DNA from: Lates calcarifer | Taxonomy: Eukaryota > Chordata > Actinopteri > Centropomidae | Assembly (NCBI RefSeq): GCF_001640805.2 | Contig: NC_066833.1 | Coordinates: 3,386,471 to 3,450,470 of the forward strand | Direction of reading: 5' to 3' | DNA length: 64,000 nt | Program-made: the position numbers and the translations under genes | Part shown: one piece after another, positions 1-13,037 of the stretch | Layout of the letters: every line of letters starts with the position of its first letter | Numbering within the stretch: position 1 is the first letter of the stretch | Notes under the pieces: model-generated | Told to the model about the DNA's origin: nothing | Database searches by the model: none | The model's input: only the letters and a program-made list of their open reading frames with translations

Positions 1-717
1 TGGTACTACATTTCAGGATGAAGGAGAGTCCCCTGTCTCCTGACTCCATCAAAACTTAAGGTAAAGTGGATGAAGGCTAGAATACTACACTTTCAGCAGT
101 AATGATACCACCAAGGATGTTGACAATGACATGATGATTGTCATGCACGTTTATCTTTTCTTTCAAAATCAAAATTCAAAATCACAGTTTTCAATTCTTG
201 TCCTACTGTTTTATGCCATTTGCCATCTGCTTTCATTACTTATGTTACACTTTGTTTGTCTACATCACTTCAGATATAATCACTACATAAATATAGAAGT
301 TTTCACCCTTTTCTAGTTAGATTGACAGGTATGCAGAGATCAGGACAAAACGTGTGTTTAGTTCTCTCTAACAGTGTGTCTGTCGGTTTAGGGTGCTATT
401 TTATCTCTCCCTCAGTGGACCATAATCATGATGATGCAAAGGTCAGAGGTTTTTTTTTCCCCTCTGGCATAGTGTGACCTTTCTTTGAACATCCACCAAC
501 ACAGTTAAAGGCTTCTGAGGTTCTCCATCTTACCGCACCTCGCTTCAGACAGTGTATCACAAAAAGAGTTCAAGTATGGCGCAGGCCGTTTGAGAATTGT
601 ACGTCTGCTCAGATTCGCCTTAAGATTTCAGAGAGAGAAGATGGTCAAGGAGAAAATTTCACCCAACTAAGTTTTGAACACTAAATACAGTCAGGAGACC
701 TGAGTGATGATGTAACC

Positions 718-722
<5 letters not shown>

Positions 723-766
<44 letters not shown>
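723..766. repeat. (CT)n microsatellite
   Basis: This is an uninterrupted CT dinucleotide run of about 22 units, followed by a small duplicated TCTGACTCTATC motif at 768-791. Confidence 0.95.
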
Positions 767-768
<2 letters not shown>

Positions 769-3332
769 CTGACTCTATCTGACTCTATCTCTCTTTTCAC
801 TCCTGTCCTATGGATTGATGGAGATTGATCCAGATGGAGGCTCATGTGTTGGTCCGTGACTCAGTATATGTACACAAGCAGTTAGTAGCTTCAAAAACAG
901 GTACCGCATCAAATGTTGGTTATTTACATTATCTGCTGGATATTTTCTCAATTAACCAGTTATTCATTTTGTCTGTAAAATATGTCCAAAACGCAAAGAT
1001 ATTCAATTGAAAAATAGAGACAACCAGAATCAATTAATTTATTTGTTGCTTCAGTGCTAATCAGATCAGGAAGCATTTGATCACATTTAAGAGCAAAGGA
1101 ACCATTGTACGGTCACAGCCAGACATGCAAGTGATGCTGGTGCAGCTGCAGATTTGCTTAAAATGTCCAAAATGAACGAACATATTGATAGACCCACAGC
1201 ATTGCTGCACAACACTATGGAACAAATCTTTATTAGTGGATGCCCACACGTAGGGAAAAAGTGAATCAAAGCAAACTGAAAATGCTGAATGTTCTACAAA
1301 GACAGTGAAATACTGACAGCAGCGTGACTGCTGCAGGAGCAGTGTTATTAATCTGACCAGCATCTGCACTACCTCTAATGTTTAACTGTTTTGGTCATAG
1401 TAATTGGTTATAATTTTGTGTTCTAATTATGCAGGGTTTTTGGTACTAATTAGTACTGATGAGCTTTGGCTTGGCTGGAGACCGGATCTGATCGCTGATA
1501 GACAGATGTCGTGCTGCATGTGGGCATCCCCTCCGTGAACACACACACACACACACATACAAGGTCCAGACTGACCCTCATGCTCAAAATTCTTGGAAAT
1601 CAATTTCAGATGCTCTTTTACTGCTGCTGCTCTGATCACATTTCATTTCAGTTTCTCCCTCAGTCGCTTCCAAACACACGCTGACACACAGAATCTCTCC
1701 ATTTGTCTTTTTTATACCTTCTCTCTGTTTTATTGCCTCCTCTGAGTTTCTCTCTGTGGCGCCCCATAAGCGGTTTCCCTAATTGTGTTTCTCATCAGAG
1801 AATTACAGCAGGAAAACACCATGCCGTGCTCAATGAATCTGTCACAGCTGAGTGTCCCCAAACTAGCCCACAGTGCTGCACTGCTTATTGCTTCGGCTAC
1901 TGTAGCTTGCTTGAGGGAACTGGCTGATAAGCCATGCTGTATAATATGATGCCTTTGATAGGCCTATCAGTAAGCACTGCTCGATGCACAAGCAGTGAAC
2001 ACCATTAATATTTTAGTAGAGATGAATCCAGGGAGAATTGGTACAATAACTTTGATGTGCGTTTGTTTTATTCTGACGTGCTTCTCCTGCTTTTTGAGGT
2101 AAATGCTAAAGATGTTGTTTCATGGCTCTCTCTCTTTCTCTGTCACTCCCTCTGCCTTTGTCCTCCCTTTCACTTTTCATTTTACTTTTCATTTTGCCTC
2201 CCGCTGATCTTGGACAAACTGTGACAGGGCTTTGTTTCTCTGCTTCCAGGCTTTCCAGGCTTTTTTCTCAGTATGTGAAGGATGGACGGTCCTATTGGGA
2301 TCATAGAGTAAATTACCACTGCAGGGTATCACACCATGAATTGTTACTAACAAAGTGATGACCAGAAAAGGCAATAGCAGAAACCAAGCAAACAAAAAAA
2401 AAACTTAAATACATTTAATCTGTTATTTATTCATGACTGGTGTTGTGGGCAGAGGATTCAGGAGTCTCAAGTTCTTTGATATGAAGGTTGAAACTAAGTC
2501 TGTCACTTGAGAACAGTTTTCTTTAACACACATTATACTTTCTCATTGTGGTCTATTCTGAAGGGAGGATAATAGTATATATGAGGACAGGGGGAAACCT
2601 GATAGAGCTACAGAGACCTGATGTCTTGAAGTCACGTCCAGGATTGACCTCTGTTCCTCCAGCCTCTGTAACTCAATACATTCTCTCATTCAGTGTGTCT
2701 TTCTTCAGAATTTGTGAAAAAAATCAAGTGTGTTGCTGGAGTTTATTTTCCATATTAAGACAATTATAAGACAGATCAGTTCCACTACAGCAGTTTCTGT
2801 AACGAGGTTTGTGATTTTAACAAGGTTAAACAATGATTACATTTCCATATCAAAAACACTCACCAACGCTCTCTTCTAAAATACTTATGGCTTATGGGAA
2901 ACTGTGTTTGTCAAAGGGTGGAATCAGAGAATATTTGGCATTGTTTCACTGTCTTTGCCTGAAAAAATTAATTGATTATCACAATAGCTGCTGATTATAT
3001 TACAAGCAAATATTTCAGTTTAGTGTTTCTTCTATTTCACGTCTGTTTCTCTCCTGTTCATCATTTAAATTCAAAACCTCAGTATGAGCACACATTTTAG
3101 TTCACTTACTTCTTTCAGCTGTCTAACACAGTCTAAAATTTACTTCAACTTTGCTGTGAAAACACTTGATGGTGTATTTCAGAAAGTATGATGGTGAGTG
3201 TGAGTGTAGATGATCAGTGTTTTTGTTACAGTACAGTGGTGTGTGTGAAGTAATTATGATTTATGGCCCAGGTGAACCTGTATGTAACTGTGCATTTAAA
3301 AGAGAGAGATAGTAGTGTGTGTGATAGTAGTG

Positions 3333-3360
3333 GTGTGTGTGTGTGTGTGTGTGTGTGTGT
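3333..3360. repeat. (GT)n microsatellite
   Basis: A GT dinucleotide run of about 14 units lies in a GT-biased context from 3310 onward. Confidence 0.9.
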
Positions 3361-6300
3361 TCAGTTGCGGTGTGTGAGAGAAAGTATGATTTATGGCCTG
3401 AGCGGCCTCTCAGGAAATTTTGCCCTACACACATTTAATCTAAGGCAGTTAGATACACTCGACAGTACTGGGACCATTTCCTATGTTTTAGCCAGACGGG
3501 AGCTTGACCTTCGCCACCACTCAGCTTCTGCAGCCAGGTTACTATGGCAACTACAAAATGCAGCATGGGTGTGTGTGTGTGGAGAGGGTTAATGATCAAC
3601 TTCCTTTTACAGCTCGACTACTTCCTAATGAGCCATTAATACTGTGACTAGGTCAAGGCCAAGGTATGCAAACAAGATACAGGACGTGGAAAGTGAAGTG
3701 TTTGCTGTGGCACCGACTCAGGCTCTTATTTTCTCTATCATACCCCTATTGCCATGTATTTGAGCTGGCATGGGCTCACATACACATGCACCCTGACCCA
3801 TGTACACATACACACAGTAAACACACAGTCAGTAATAGCCAGTGTCGGAGGCCTCTGAGGAAAGAGAGATTGATTATTATTTCTATTCCAAGATTATTCA
3901 TGATTAAAGAAGTTTGGCAAGACTTTTCTGACTAGTGTGTATGTGAGAGTGAACGCTAAGGAGATCGTGTGTGTTATCTCCCCTCTTACTGCTTCTCTTT
4001 AATCAGATTTGGTGCGTCTCTCCATGTTGCCATGGGTCTTTTGAGGTGAATTTCCTAACTAGAATCTCTATTTGCTGCAGGATTCTAGTGCCAGACTGAG
4101 CTCATTAACAGTAGTTAGTAAAAGTCACTAACACAAAACAGACTCCATCCCTTTCTGCTAGCTGTCACTCATCCCTATTTCCTCACCTTACATAGGCATC
4201 ATATGGAAACTGTGGGTGCAAACAAATTTCAGTAAAGTTAAAATATCATTAACAACCAGAGCTGTCACTGTTTATGTTAAAAATCAAACCACTATACAAG
4301 TGCTGCTGCATGTCAAACATCTGACAACATCCCCCCTTGGTAGAGTTTTAAAAAAGTGGTTGTCTAAGGTGACGCATCTTCTCTGATCTTCTCCGATCAC
4401 TAATTTTGGTGTGGCTAGAATTTATGAACTAATACAGAGCAATGTAGTACAACCAATTGGTTGTCACATTTCATAGTGGATTTAGATCTAAGCTCACCAT
4501 GTTACATCATGCAGCATTTGAATTTAAAAGTCAGATTTGAAACTGCACTGTGCATCTGTTCATCATTAACATGCAGTGACTGGCAGAGGTTAAAATGCAC
4601 CCATGAACAGAGAAGATCACAGTGACCTCAGCGCACCTGTTGTGATGGTCTACTCATATATGTACACATGAAGAGCAGTGCTCCTAATGAGCCTGAGCTA
4701 AACAACATCAGAGTGAGGGTAAGATTTGTATCAGGAGCCAAGCTCTGTTAATGCTGGTTGTATATGAGAAAAGAATAATACATAAAGGAAAGAGAGACTG
4801 AATGTAGGCAGCTTTGTTTGGTTGAATTGACTGTTCTGTAAGTGCTCATCAGCTCTGGAAAGGAAGGAGGGGGTTAAACCCAAAGCAGATGGACAGTGAG
4901 CTCCAATATGTAATTACTAATGTGTTCTTCCAACCGTAGCTTTTAGTCCAGAAACCACAGAAATATCTGCATAAACTACAAGACCTCTGCCAAATCACCT
5001 CTTTCTCTGTGTTCTGTGTGTTTCACTAACATGAGGTTTTTACAAAAGTGTGCGCTCTGTTTACTAATTGTATAACTGAAATTAAAAAAGTCACAATTAA
5101 ATATCACCATGATTGCTTCCTTATCATTTAAATGGGCAAGGGAATTGCTTGCTGTAATGAACTCCAGGAAAAAGGCACAAAATGACAATTTAATAGTTAG
5201 AGTCAGCGCAATTAAATCTTCCACATTAGACTCCTCCTCTGCTGCTAATGAGTGCATGTGGCAATTAGCTTCACTATATCCACAAAATAAATAGAGCTCC
5301 ATATATCAAATTAAAGGTGTACATCATTACTATAGTCTCTTGTCTGTGTTTATCACTGTGTAGTATGTAAATTAATGAACGAATGGGTGAAAACTGATTT
5401 TGACGTCTGTTATAATCCTTAAAATTTCAGTCCCAGTTAATCTGTGGTTACCATGGTAACGGCAAACACTTGTTGAGGAGCTTCTTTGTCGGATATACAA
5501 CAGAGGAGCAAATGGTGCATCCTGTTTACAGTGCAACCAAGATCACATATAGAGCTGAAACAAATCATTGGTCGAATTACAGAAAATTAATTACAAATGA
5601 TTTTGATTAACTTAATTGTTTATAAAGGAGAAGACGTCTCTTGGGGCTGTGAGAACACGTTTTATTATATATTTATCTATTTGCTTTTACATAGCCAGTA
5701 GCTATGGAGCAACATTATGGTTTATTTGGAGTTTGGTTTGTGTCCACTTGATGAATCTTCCCTATCTTTTAGCTCTGGTTTGGTCTGTACCAGCTCCTAA
5801 GGGAAATGGAAATATCTGGCCCCACAGCTGCTAAATGCTCCATCACTAACTGTGTCTGTCTGCTGTTTGCTGCTGAGCAGGCAGCAACAGGCAGTGGACA
5901 CGGGGGTTTTCCTGCTGTGACTAAAAGCAACACGGTGAGTGCAGTGAGAGTGAACCAAAACAGTCAAATTGAGGTCTAGACAGATAAACAATGAGCTGAA
6001 ACTCAATCTAAAGCTCCATAAAGGAGAGCTGCAGATTCAGCTGATGATTTCTGTAAGTTAATCACTATGAGCAACTCACATTGTTTTCACATTGTCCTGA
6101 TACATTATTATATAACCATGGATTATAGCCACTTAATGGATAACAACTTCAAATCTGGTGCCACACCAGTGAAGTTGTTGAGGAAATGAATTTTAAACTT
6201 TGTTCCATCTTTACAGAAAAATAAATCTGAGACTGTCAGAAGATGAGCTGATTTTGGCTTTACTGCATGCACTTTGTTATATTTATTTTCATCTACAAGA

Positions 6301-6869
6301 GCACTTTGGCTGTGAGTAAACTAAACTTAACCAAATAAAAGCCAATGGCACTGAAATGGAAGCATAGTTTATGAGCAGAGTTTATTGCAGAAATTGAGTA
6401 TGATGAATTGAGTGCAGTGGAAAAGACATTCTGATGACTAAAAAAAAAGACTATCTCTATTATGTTGTCTGAATAGCCTGTTATTGATTCACATTACCTC
6501 TTAAAAGGAGAAGTGCTCCATCATAGGTCACTGTAAGACTGTGCTTATGCACTCTAAGAGTTGTCTATTTGATTAAGTGCCAATTGAGTTTTCTCCGGGA
6601 CCAATGATTTAAGCGATTCTGTTTGGTTGGCTTTATATCAAGAAATCATGAGCCCACAGAATTTATCATGTCAGATCTGAATGGCCTAGTCTTTTCTGTG
6701 TATGTGTGCATGCGTGTGTGCGTGCCTCCCTATCTTATATATGAGCTGATAACACTTGAGTTGGCAGGCTTTACAGTGTTAGTGAGAATATTGGGCCACA
6801 TTTGGCTTCCTTACCCTCTAATGTAGCTCATTGTTTAATGCATTGAGAGAGGGGGGAGAGAGAGAGACT

Positions 6870-6894
6870 GTGTGTGTGTGTGTGTGTGTGTGTG
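6870..6894. repeat. (TG)n microsatellite
   Basis: A TG run of about 12 units follows a short (AG)n stretch at 6846-6868. A (CA)n stretch lies nearby at 7046-7075. Confidence 0.9.
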
Positions 6895-7322
6895 AACATG
6901 TGAGGGAGTCAGAAACACTGTGTTCTTCTCATCAAAGCCCCACCCTCCCTACTGTCTCCACGGAAACGCAACACAATTGGTACCTGTCGCCTGGCAACAT
7001 TACCCGGTGTCTTTGGGACACAGAGCTGCTGGCACACACATGCGCGCACACACACACACACAGACACACACACAGAGTTTGTCAGCTGTCACAGAGGTGG
7101 TTCGTTCCACATTTCTTCGCTCAGCCTTTTAAACTGCAGACACCTCCAATGTTCAGTCTGCTTTTGAAGAACACACATAGATCAAGTCTGAATACATGTT
7201 AAGTCGACTGTGGCAAGGCTAGTGTGTTTCTTATCAGTGATATCAAGCTTGTACTGTACATCTGTGTTTACATACTGTATACGGTGAGATAAAGCACCCT
7301 TAATACCAGATAAAAGTGCAGA

Positions 7323-7990
7323 TACAGTGGCTTTAGAAAGTGTTCAGTATTCATTGATTCAGTACTTTGTAGAAGCCTCTTTGGCAGTGGTTACAGCTTC
7401 AAAGTCTTCTTGTTTAAGTCTCCACAAGCTTTACACACCTGGATTTGGGCAGTTCATCCCGTTCTTCCAGGCAGAACATCTGTGAACTGCCGTCTTCAGG
7501 TCTCTCCACAGATGCTCTTGAAGCCACACCAGGGCTGTCTTGGCTTTGTGCTTTGGGTCATTGTTGTGCTCTAACTCTGGAGCAGGTTTCCTTTATGGAC
7601 TTCTCTGTATTTGGCTGCTTCCACCCTTTCAGTTCTGACCAGTCTCTCTGCCCCTGCCACTGAGAAGCCCCTCCACAGCACGGTGCTGCCTTCACCATGC
7701 TTCACTGTAGGGACAGTACGAGCCAGTTGATGAGCAGTGCCGGGATCAAGCTCTGTCCAAAGCATTCAGTTTTTGTCTCACCAGAGCAAAAAATCTCTGA
7801 GTCCTTTCAAATGCTGCTTGTCAAACTCCAAGCAGGCTGTCTTATGCCTGATTGATGGAGGCAGCTGGTAATTGTTCTGGCAGGTTCTCTCATCGCTGCA
7901 GCAGTCTTCTGAGGTTTTGTTAGGGTGACTGTTGGGTCCTTGGTCACCTCCTTGATCAAGGCCTTTCTTGCCTGGTTATGCTTAAATAAG
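7323..7990 (-). mobile_element. Tc1-like transposon relic (transposase pseudogene)
   Basis: Read on the minus strand, 7571-7765 encodes a recognisable middle part of a fish Tc1 transposase: ...PGTAHQLARTVPTVKHG, then a degenerate GGGSxxLWGCFS-type segment (STVLWRGFSVAGAERLV), then AKYREVHKGNLLQS. The sense-strand wording of the flanks (CCAAGCAGGCTGTCTTATGCC, CTTGGTCACCTCCTTGATCAAGGCC) matches the antisense of the N-terminal transposase region common in teleost genomes. Stops and small indels break it, so it cannot be active. I see no clear terminal inverted repeats or TA duplication; the ends are approximate. Confidence 0.8.
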
Positions 7991-8610
7991 AAAGACTTTA
8001 CTGCCCCATCACAGTTTGTGTTTGGCGGTTACACCACAAATTAGGATTTTGAAATAGCAATCATTACCACACAGGAGTTGCCCTTGAGCAAGGTCATTAA
8101 CCCCCAACTGCTCCAATGGGGCTGTTCTATAGAGGTTAGAAAGAAGTGTCTTCTTGAAATTTTTAGTGATCACATATTAGCTCAAAACCATTCGGAGTTT
8201 GAATCTTTGATTTGAAATGATATGTTGAATGATTGTCAGTGTGTTGTGTTTGGACAAGCTTCTTTATTTTCTTCGAGTTTAGAGAAAGGTACACGATAGA
8301 GGTGAAAGCAGTGACGAATGAAAATGTGTAAACCATATTCACTTCAGTCATACCCCCCAGGCTAAAGCACATCATCCACAGATGATTAAGAGTTTAAGTT
8401 CTAATGTTATCAATGAGCAGAAAGTGGCTGCAGCAATTAAGCCCTAAAGGTTAGACTGCTTGGTCAATGGACAATTATTCTTCAAACTCTGGTGCTACTG
8501 AAAGAGCAAATGTCATCACTAAGCATCTCTCTTCATTGACGTAACAGTTATTGACTGAACTTAGTCTTTATGTCATTTTCAGTTGAATTACCTCTATCTG
8601 CAGTTGCCAG

Positions 8611-8611
8611 C

Positions 8612-8641
<30 letters not shown>
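8611..8641. repeat. (CA)n microsatellite
   Basis: A CA run of about 15 units is followed by (CATA)n at 8641-8653. Confidence 0.9.
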
Positions 8642-8642
<1 letters not shown>

Positions 8643-8817
8643 TACATACATACCCACATTCACACACTGTACTGCGCTAGAGGAAGACAGCTATGACAGC
8701 AACATATTTAGTTTTCTATTTTTGCCCCTGTCACACAGTCTCACAGGAGGAGGAGGAGGATGATGGGCTTTTGCCTCAGAGCCTGGTAGAGCCATGTTCT
8801 CATGTATCTGTATGCAT

Positions 8818-9510
8818 GTAAAGTGGTGCTTGAAAGTTTGTGAACCTTTTAGAATTTTCTCTATTTCTTCAGTCCTAAAAGTAGATTAAGAGGAGGGGGT
8901 GGGTGTGTATAGCAAACTCTTAACACACATGTTTATGGAGGTGTATCATGGCACAAGTAACAGAGATTTCTGAGGACCTCAGAAAAAGAGTTGTTGATAC
9001 TCGTCAGGCTGGAAAAGATTACAAAACCACCTCTAAAGAGTTTGGACTCCGCCAATCCACAGTCAGACATATTATGTACAAATGGGGAGAGTTCAAGACC
9101 ATTGTTACCCTCCCCAGGAGTGGTAGACCAACGAAGATGATGATGAGCAATGTGTTTAATAGTTGATGAGGTCACAAAAGAACCTAGAGTAATTTCATAG
9201 CAACTAAAGACCTCTCTTACATTGGCTAATGTTAATGTTCATGAGTCCACCACCAGGAGAAGACTGAACAATAGTGGTGTGTATGGCAGGGCTGCAAGGA
9301 GAAAGCCAAAGAACATTGGTGCCCGTCTGCAGTTTGCTAAAGATCACATAGACAAGCCAGAAGGATATTGGAAAATGTTCTGTGTATGGATGGAACCAAA
9401 ATTGAGCTTTTTGGTTTAAATGAGAAGCATTATGTTTGGAGAAAGGAAAACGCTGCATTCCAACATAAGAGCCTATCCCATCTGTGAAACATGCATCATG
9501 CATCATGTCT
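8818..9510 (+). mobile_element. Tc1-like transposon 5' part with broken transposase
   Basis: The element appears to begin near a terminal motif AGTGGTGCTTGAAAGTTTGTG, as in fish Tc1 ends. The transposase starts at 8948: MAQVTEISEDLRKRVVDTRQ, then a paired-type helix-turn-helix with TSKEFGLRQSTVRHIMYKW and the LPRSGRPTKM linker. It stops at 9164. Further pieces follow in shifted frames: VRRRL-type text near 9250-9290, KPKNIGARLQFAKDHIDKPEGYW at 9306-9374 and a catalytic-core start near 9390-9440. The copy ends around 9510 without the C-terminal half. It is a truncated, frameshifted pseudogene. Confidence 0.82.
8948..9166 (+). pseudogene. Tc1 transposase N-terminal fragment
   Basis: This 72-codon open frame covers the DNA-binding part of a Tc1/mariner transposase. 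SEDLRKRVVDTRQAGKDYKT and FGLRQSTVRHIMYKW form the first helix-turn-helix, and the GRP-containing LPRSGRPTKM linker is present. A full transposase of this group has about 340 residues with a DDE catalytic triad, which is absent here. The reading frame is lost immediately after the linker. Confidence 0.82.
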
Positions 9511-10739
9511 CATTTGTTTAATTGTGTTCTCTTTATCTACTCTTCGGACTGTATGTGTGTATGGACAGTATGTATATGTGGGACTGTATCCAAGAAACTT
9601 TCCTCATAATTTACTAAGAATTAATTACAAAGGTAGTTTAGCAGATAGCTAGTCAGCGTTATATTAATCTTTTGAAAGAAGATGAAATCAAGCTGTAAAT
9701 CTCACACATCCAGTCCTTCCCCATTCATCCACACAGTCTGCACAGTAGCAAGCATCTATAAAGACTCTTGAGAGCACTGTTAGTCCTCACTACATTAGCA
9801 TATACCATGGGCATGATTTATCTACACACACACACACACACTCTCTCATACATATTCACTGTGAGGGCCAGTTTTAAGCAGAGTCGTGGACCATGAGCCC
9901 TAGGAAGAGTTCATGTTGAGGTCAAAGAGTTCAACTGGGTGTCAGCCACTGCATCTGTCCCTGGAGACAGAACACCATCAGCCACAAATCCTCCCATATA
10001 CACTCACACACACCAAGAGATGCAAAAGGTTGATATGTGGAGCCCTATCAAATGGTTGGGTGAACCCGCAGTAGAGCAGATGATTTGGAGTGATTTGCGG
10101 TTACCTTTATTGTTCACACCTTATCTTCTTTTTCATCAGGTAAAATCTCTTTTTAAAAAGATTTTGAAATACCTTAGATTCTCAAATAAAAGCTAATATT
10201 CCGATAAAAGCGGGAGGTGGATTGGCAGCTATGAATAAAGACCCAACCATAAAAACAGCCCCAAAACACTGTGAAGAGAGTGGAATTATCTGTACTATAA
10301 TGGCTCAAATGGTAAATTCACTTCTCCATAGCAGTAATGTCACTGCAACACCGATTAATTCAAATTAAATCTACTTTGCTTGTAAAGATACTGTCAGTAT
10401 ACGTAGTACAGAAGTATGAAAACTAGAAATCTTATAATAAGGTAAAGAGTATGTCCTCTGAGCTGCTGGAAAAGATTATCTTGATACCAGGATGTCAGTT
10501 TCTCTTCTGGATAAATGATAAAAGTACTTGGTGGTGAGTGAATAGAGTATTTATACTTTAATGGCTGAGGACAGTGCACGTGTTAGAAGTGGATTGCGTG
10601 TGTAAGTCAGATTATTTCTCCCAATTAGATCATCATATCAGTCAGATGAAAGGATACCAGTGGAACAATTCAAGCCAGAGGCCTGTTGGAAGCTCCACCA
10701 TTCACTCTGGGGCTCAGTCTGATGATGCAGAAGTAATAG

Positions 10740-10778
<39 letters not shown>

Positions 10779-11156
10779 CATTTGCTCTTTTCTCCCAGCA
10801 AGCTGAAACTTACCTCCTTGAATTAGTTAGGTTCATATTTATCGTATTTAGTCAGGTTCGCAGATGTTTGAAAAAAGCTGTTTTCTGTTTACTAATTTAT
10901 GTTCATTTTATTCGTTTTTATTTTGTAAATTGTCCATCAGCCATGACACTCGGGTAACAGGAAATGGCTTCAAATTCACATGATAATAAATTGTTGGTTT
11001 GTGATCAAGTTTTTAAGGATTTTTGCCCTCAGTAGGAATGAATGGGATTCAGGATGAGTATAACAATGTGAGAGAGTATTGAGAGATTAACTAAATAGTT
11101 GGCTTTGGTTTTTTAATGAGATTTGCAGAAAGTAAGGGAAAAAGGGAGAATAATAC
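9511..11156. other. Intron 1 (part): no gene seen
   Basis: No exon or RNA gene is recognised. The stretch contains a short CA run at 9822-9841 and a (GT)n run at 10743-10776. Confidence 0.5.
10743..10776. repeat. (GT)n microsatellite
   Basis: This is an uninterrupted GT run of about 17 units. Confidence 0.95.
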
Positions 11157-11169
11157 TAATAACCTTTAT
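11157..11169. repeat. Target-site duplication, left copy
   Basis: The 13-mer TAATAACCTTTAT is repeated exactly at 13038-13050. The pair brackets the minus-strand LINE, and a T-rich tract follows this copy directly, as expected for the poly(A) end of a minus-strand insertion. Confidence 0.8.
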
Positions 11170-13037
11170 CTTTTTTTCCCCAGACATATTTTTATTAAAC
11201 TTTTTTTGCAAAGCAGATGTGACAAGGACAATGTAAAACATAGGACTAACAATAGCACATAACATACAGACAAGAGAGTTCAAAGAGAGACAGCATAATA
11301 CATACAAAAGTTTGATATCATATCAAACTATAGCTCTACATGTTTTTCCCAGGCTGGATCGATAAGGCCTGACCTCATCCTGCGAGGTACAGAGGCACCC
11401 AGGTAGTCAAGAAATGGATCCCAGGTCTGCTAAAATAAAAAGGGTTTATCCTTCAATGCTATAGAGAAAGCTTCAAATGGAATGATACCAGTCACAGTTT
11501 GTTCCACTGATTGAGATGGAGCTTTATCAGTAATCCATAAGGCCAGGATACCTTTCCGGGCACAGTGCAGTAGAATATGTAAAAGGTCCCTGTTGCGTAA
11601 ATCATCGGGCAGCTCATTATTTAGTCCCAGCAGACAAGTTCTTGCGGTCAGATGTAGATGGCTTGAAAATTATATTAAACTGTTGAACAATTGTAATCCA
11701 GAATTGCTGGACAAAAGGGCAGCTCCACAAACAATGAATAAATGATCCGACAGCAGACTGACATTTAGTACAAAGTTCTGACAGAGTTGGGTTCATTCTA
11801 TGTCTGGCTTCAGGAGTGATATATATGAACCATTCCAACAGAAACTTGAACTGTGCAGCCCACAAGTAAAAAGGAAATGAAGGTGCTGCTCAGCCACCAT
11901 TTTAACAGGCAGACAGAGAAAACTGTATCTTAACCTGGGTCTCTTCTTACACCAAATAAATGATATAATAGCACTATTAAATTTTGCAAAAACTTTCCTT
12001 GACAACATAACTGGCAACATCTGAAAGAAATACAGGAGGTGTGGTAGGATGTTCATTTGAATATGACCCAAAAGGGACAGTGGCAGGCCACACCATCTAT
12101 CAAGGTCCTGCTTTATTTTTTGAAAGACAGGGGCCATATTTAATTTATATAAATCTTTTAAACATGACAAGACTTTTTATAACTAGATATAAGAATCCTG
12201 CTGGAGACCAGCGAAAAGGGTGTGAGATGTTTGGATCCAATGTTTATGAGCAGCGAAGAGGCATGGCTTCTCTTTTAGAAAAATGTATTTTATAACTGGA
12301 AAAAGAGCCATATTTATTAATTAGGTCTGTCAATTTAGGGATAGAATATGTAGGGGAGCTTAAAAAAGATCAAAACCTCATCAGCATACAACAAAATTTT
12401 ATGTTCATGATTATTTAAAGAGATTCCTTCAATAGTAGTGTCTTGTCTAATGGTGCGGCTAAAGGCTCCATAGCCAATGCAAATAACAGCGGGCTCAAGG
12501 TGCAGCCCTGCCTAGTGGCCCGTTCAATATTAAAATTATTAGACCTGAGCCCATTTGTAATTACAGATGAAAGGGGCGATGTGTATAAGCTCTGAATCCA
12601 TTTAATAAAAACCTGTGTGAAAAATAGGTAGGGCCATTCCAGCCTGTCAAATGCTTTCTCCACATCAAGAGAAATGACTAGAGCTTCTGCACTGTACAAG
12701 GAAGAGTGATGAATAATGTTAAGAAGGCGTCTCACATTGTGTCGAAGAAAACCTTCCACGTATGAAACCAGTCTGGTCGTTAGCAATAACAGAGAGGAGA
12801 ACATTTTCCAGCTGTAAGGCTAGGATCTTTGCAAGAAGCTTACAAATCCAAATTTTAAACTGATATAGGCCTATATGAAGAGCACTCTTCAGATGATTTC
12901 GTCTTTTTTAGTACCAGGGAGATATTAGCTTCCATAAGAGAAGGAAGATGAGCCCCAGCTGCAAATGAGGACTGCTGCATCTCAAGTAGAGGATTGACTA
13001 AGATGTTGTTAAACTTTTTATAAAATTCTGAGTCGAA
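11170..13037 (-). mobile_element. 5'-truncated L1-type LINE insertion
   Basis: This non-LTR retrotransposon copy is about 1.87 kb long and inserted on the minus strand. From its 5' end (13037) it encodes degenerate FYKKF and EANISLVLKK-like text, then the reverse-transcriptase core at 12415-12804 (RRLLNII, SLDVEKAFDRLEW, SSVITNGLRSNNF, RATRQGCTLSPLLFALAMEPL). A C-terminal region at 11617-12170 follows (LPLSLLGHIQMNILPHLLYFF, FIWCKKRPR, and a Cys/His cluster CTKCQSAVGSFIHCLWSCPF). The catalytic FADD-type segment between the two blocks is not in one open frame. The copy is broken by stops and frameshifts and lacks ORF1 and the endonuclease. The T-rich tract at 11170-11180 marks its 3' end. Confidence 0.85.
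12415..12804 (-). pseudogene. L1-type reverse transcriptase fragment
   Basis: The fragment holds the finger/palm portion of an L1-clade reverse transcriptase. Motifs seen are SLDVEKAFDRLEWPYLF (the first catalytic Asp region), FIKWIQSLYTSPLSSVITNG and RQGCTLSPLLFALAMEPLA. It is cut at both sides by stop codons. It belongs to the LINE bounded by the 13-bp duplications. Confidence 0.87.

Larger units (their letters stand above)
1..7322. other. Intron 1 (part): no gene seen
   Basis: I find no coding exon or RNA gene here. The stretch is AT-rich, with many short stop-interrupted frames of no recognisable similarity. It holds simple repeats (723-766, 1539-1557, 3333-3360, 6870-6894, 7046-7075) and one repeat-poor AT-rich block near 5080-5300 discussed as a possible conserved element. 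It is interpreted as upstream part of intron 1 of kcnh3, although an intergenic origin for the first part cannot be excluded because exon 1 is not visible. Confidence 0.5.

Noticed and set aside
1061..1369. 102-codon minus-strand frame rich in Cys
   Set aside because: No recognisable domain, no splice context and AT-rich intronic composition; length is compatible with chance in a 64-kb window.
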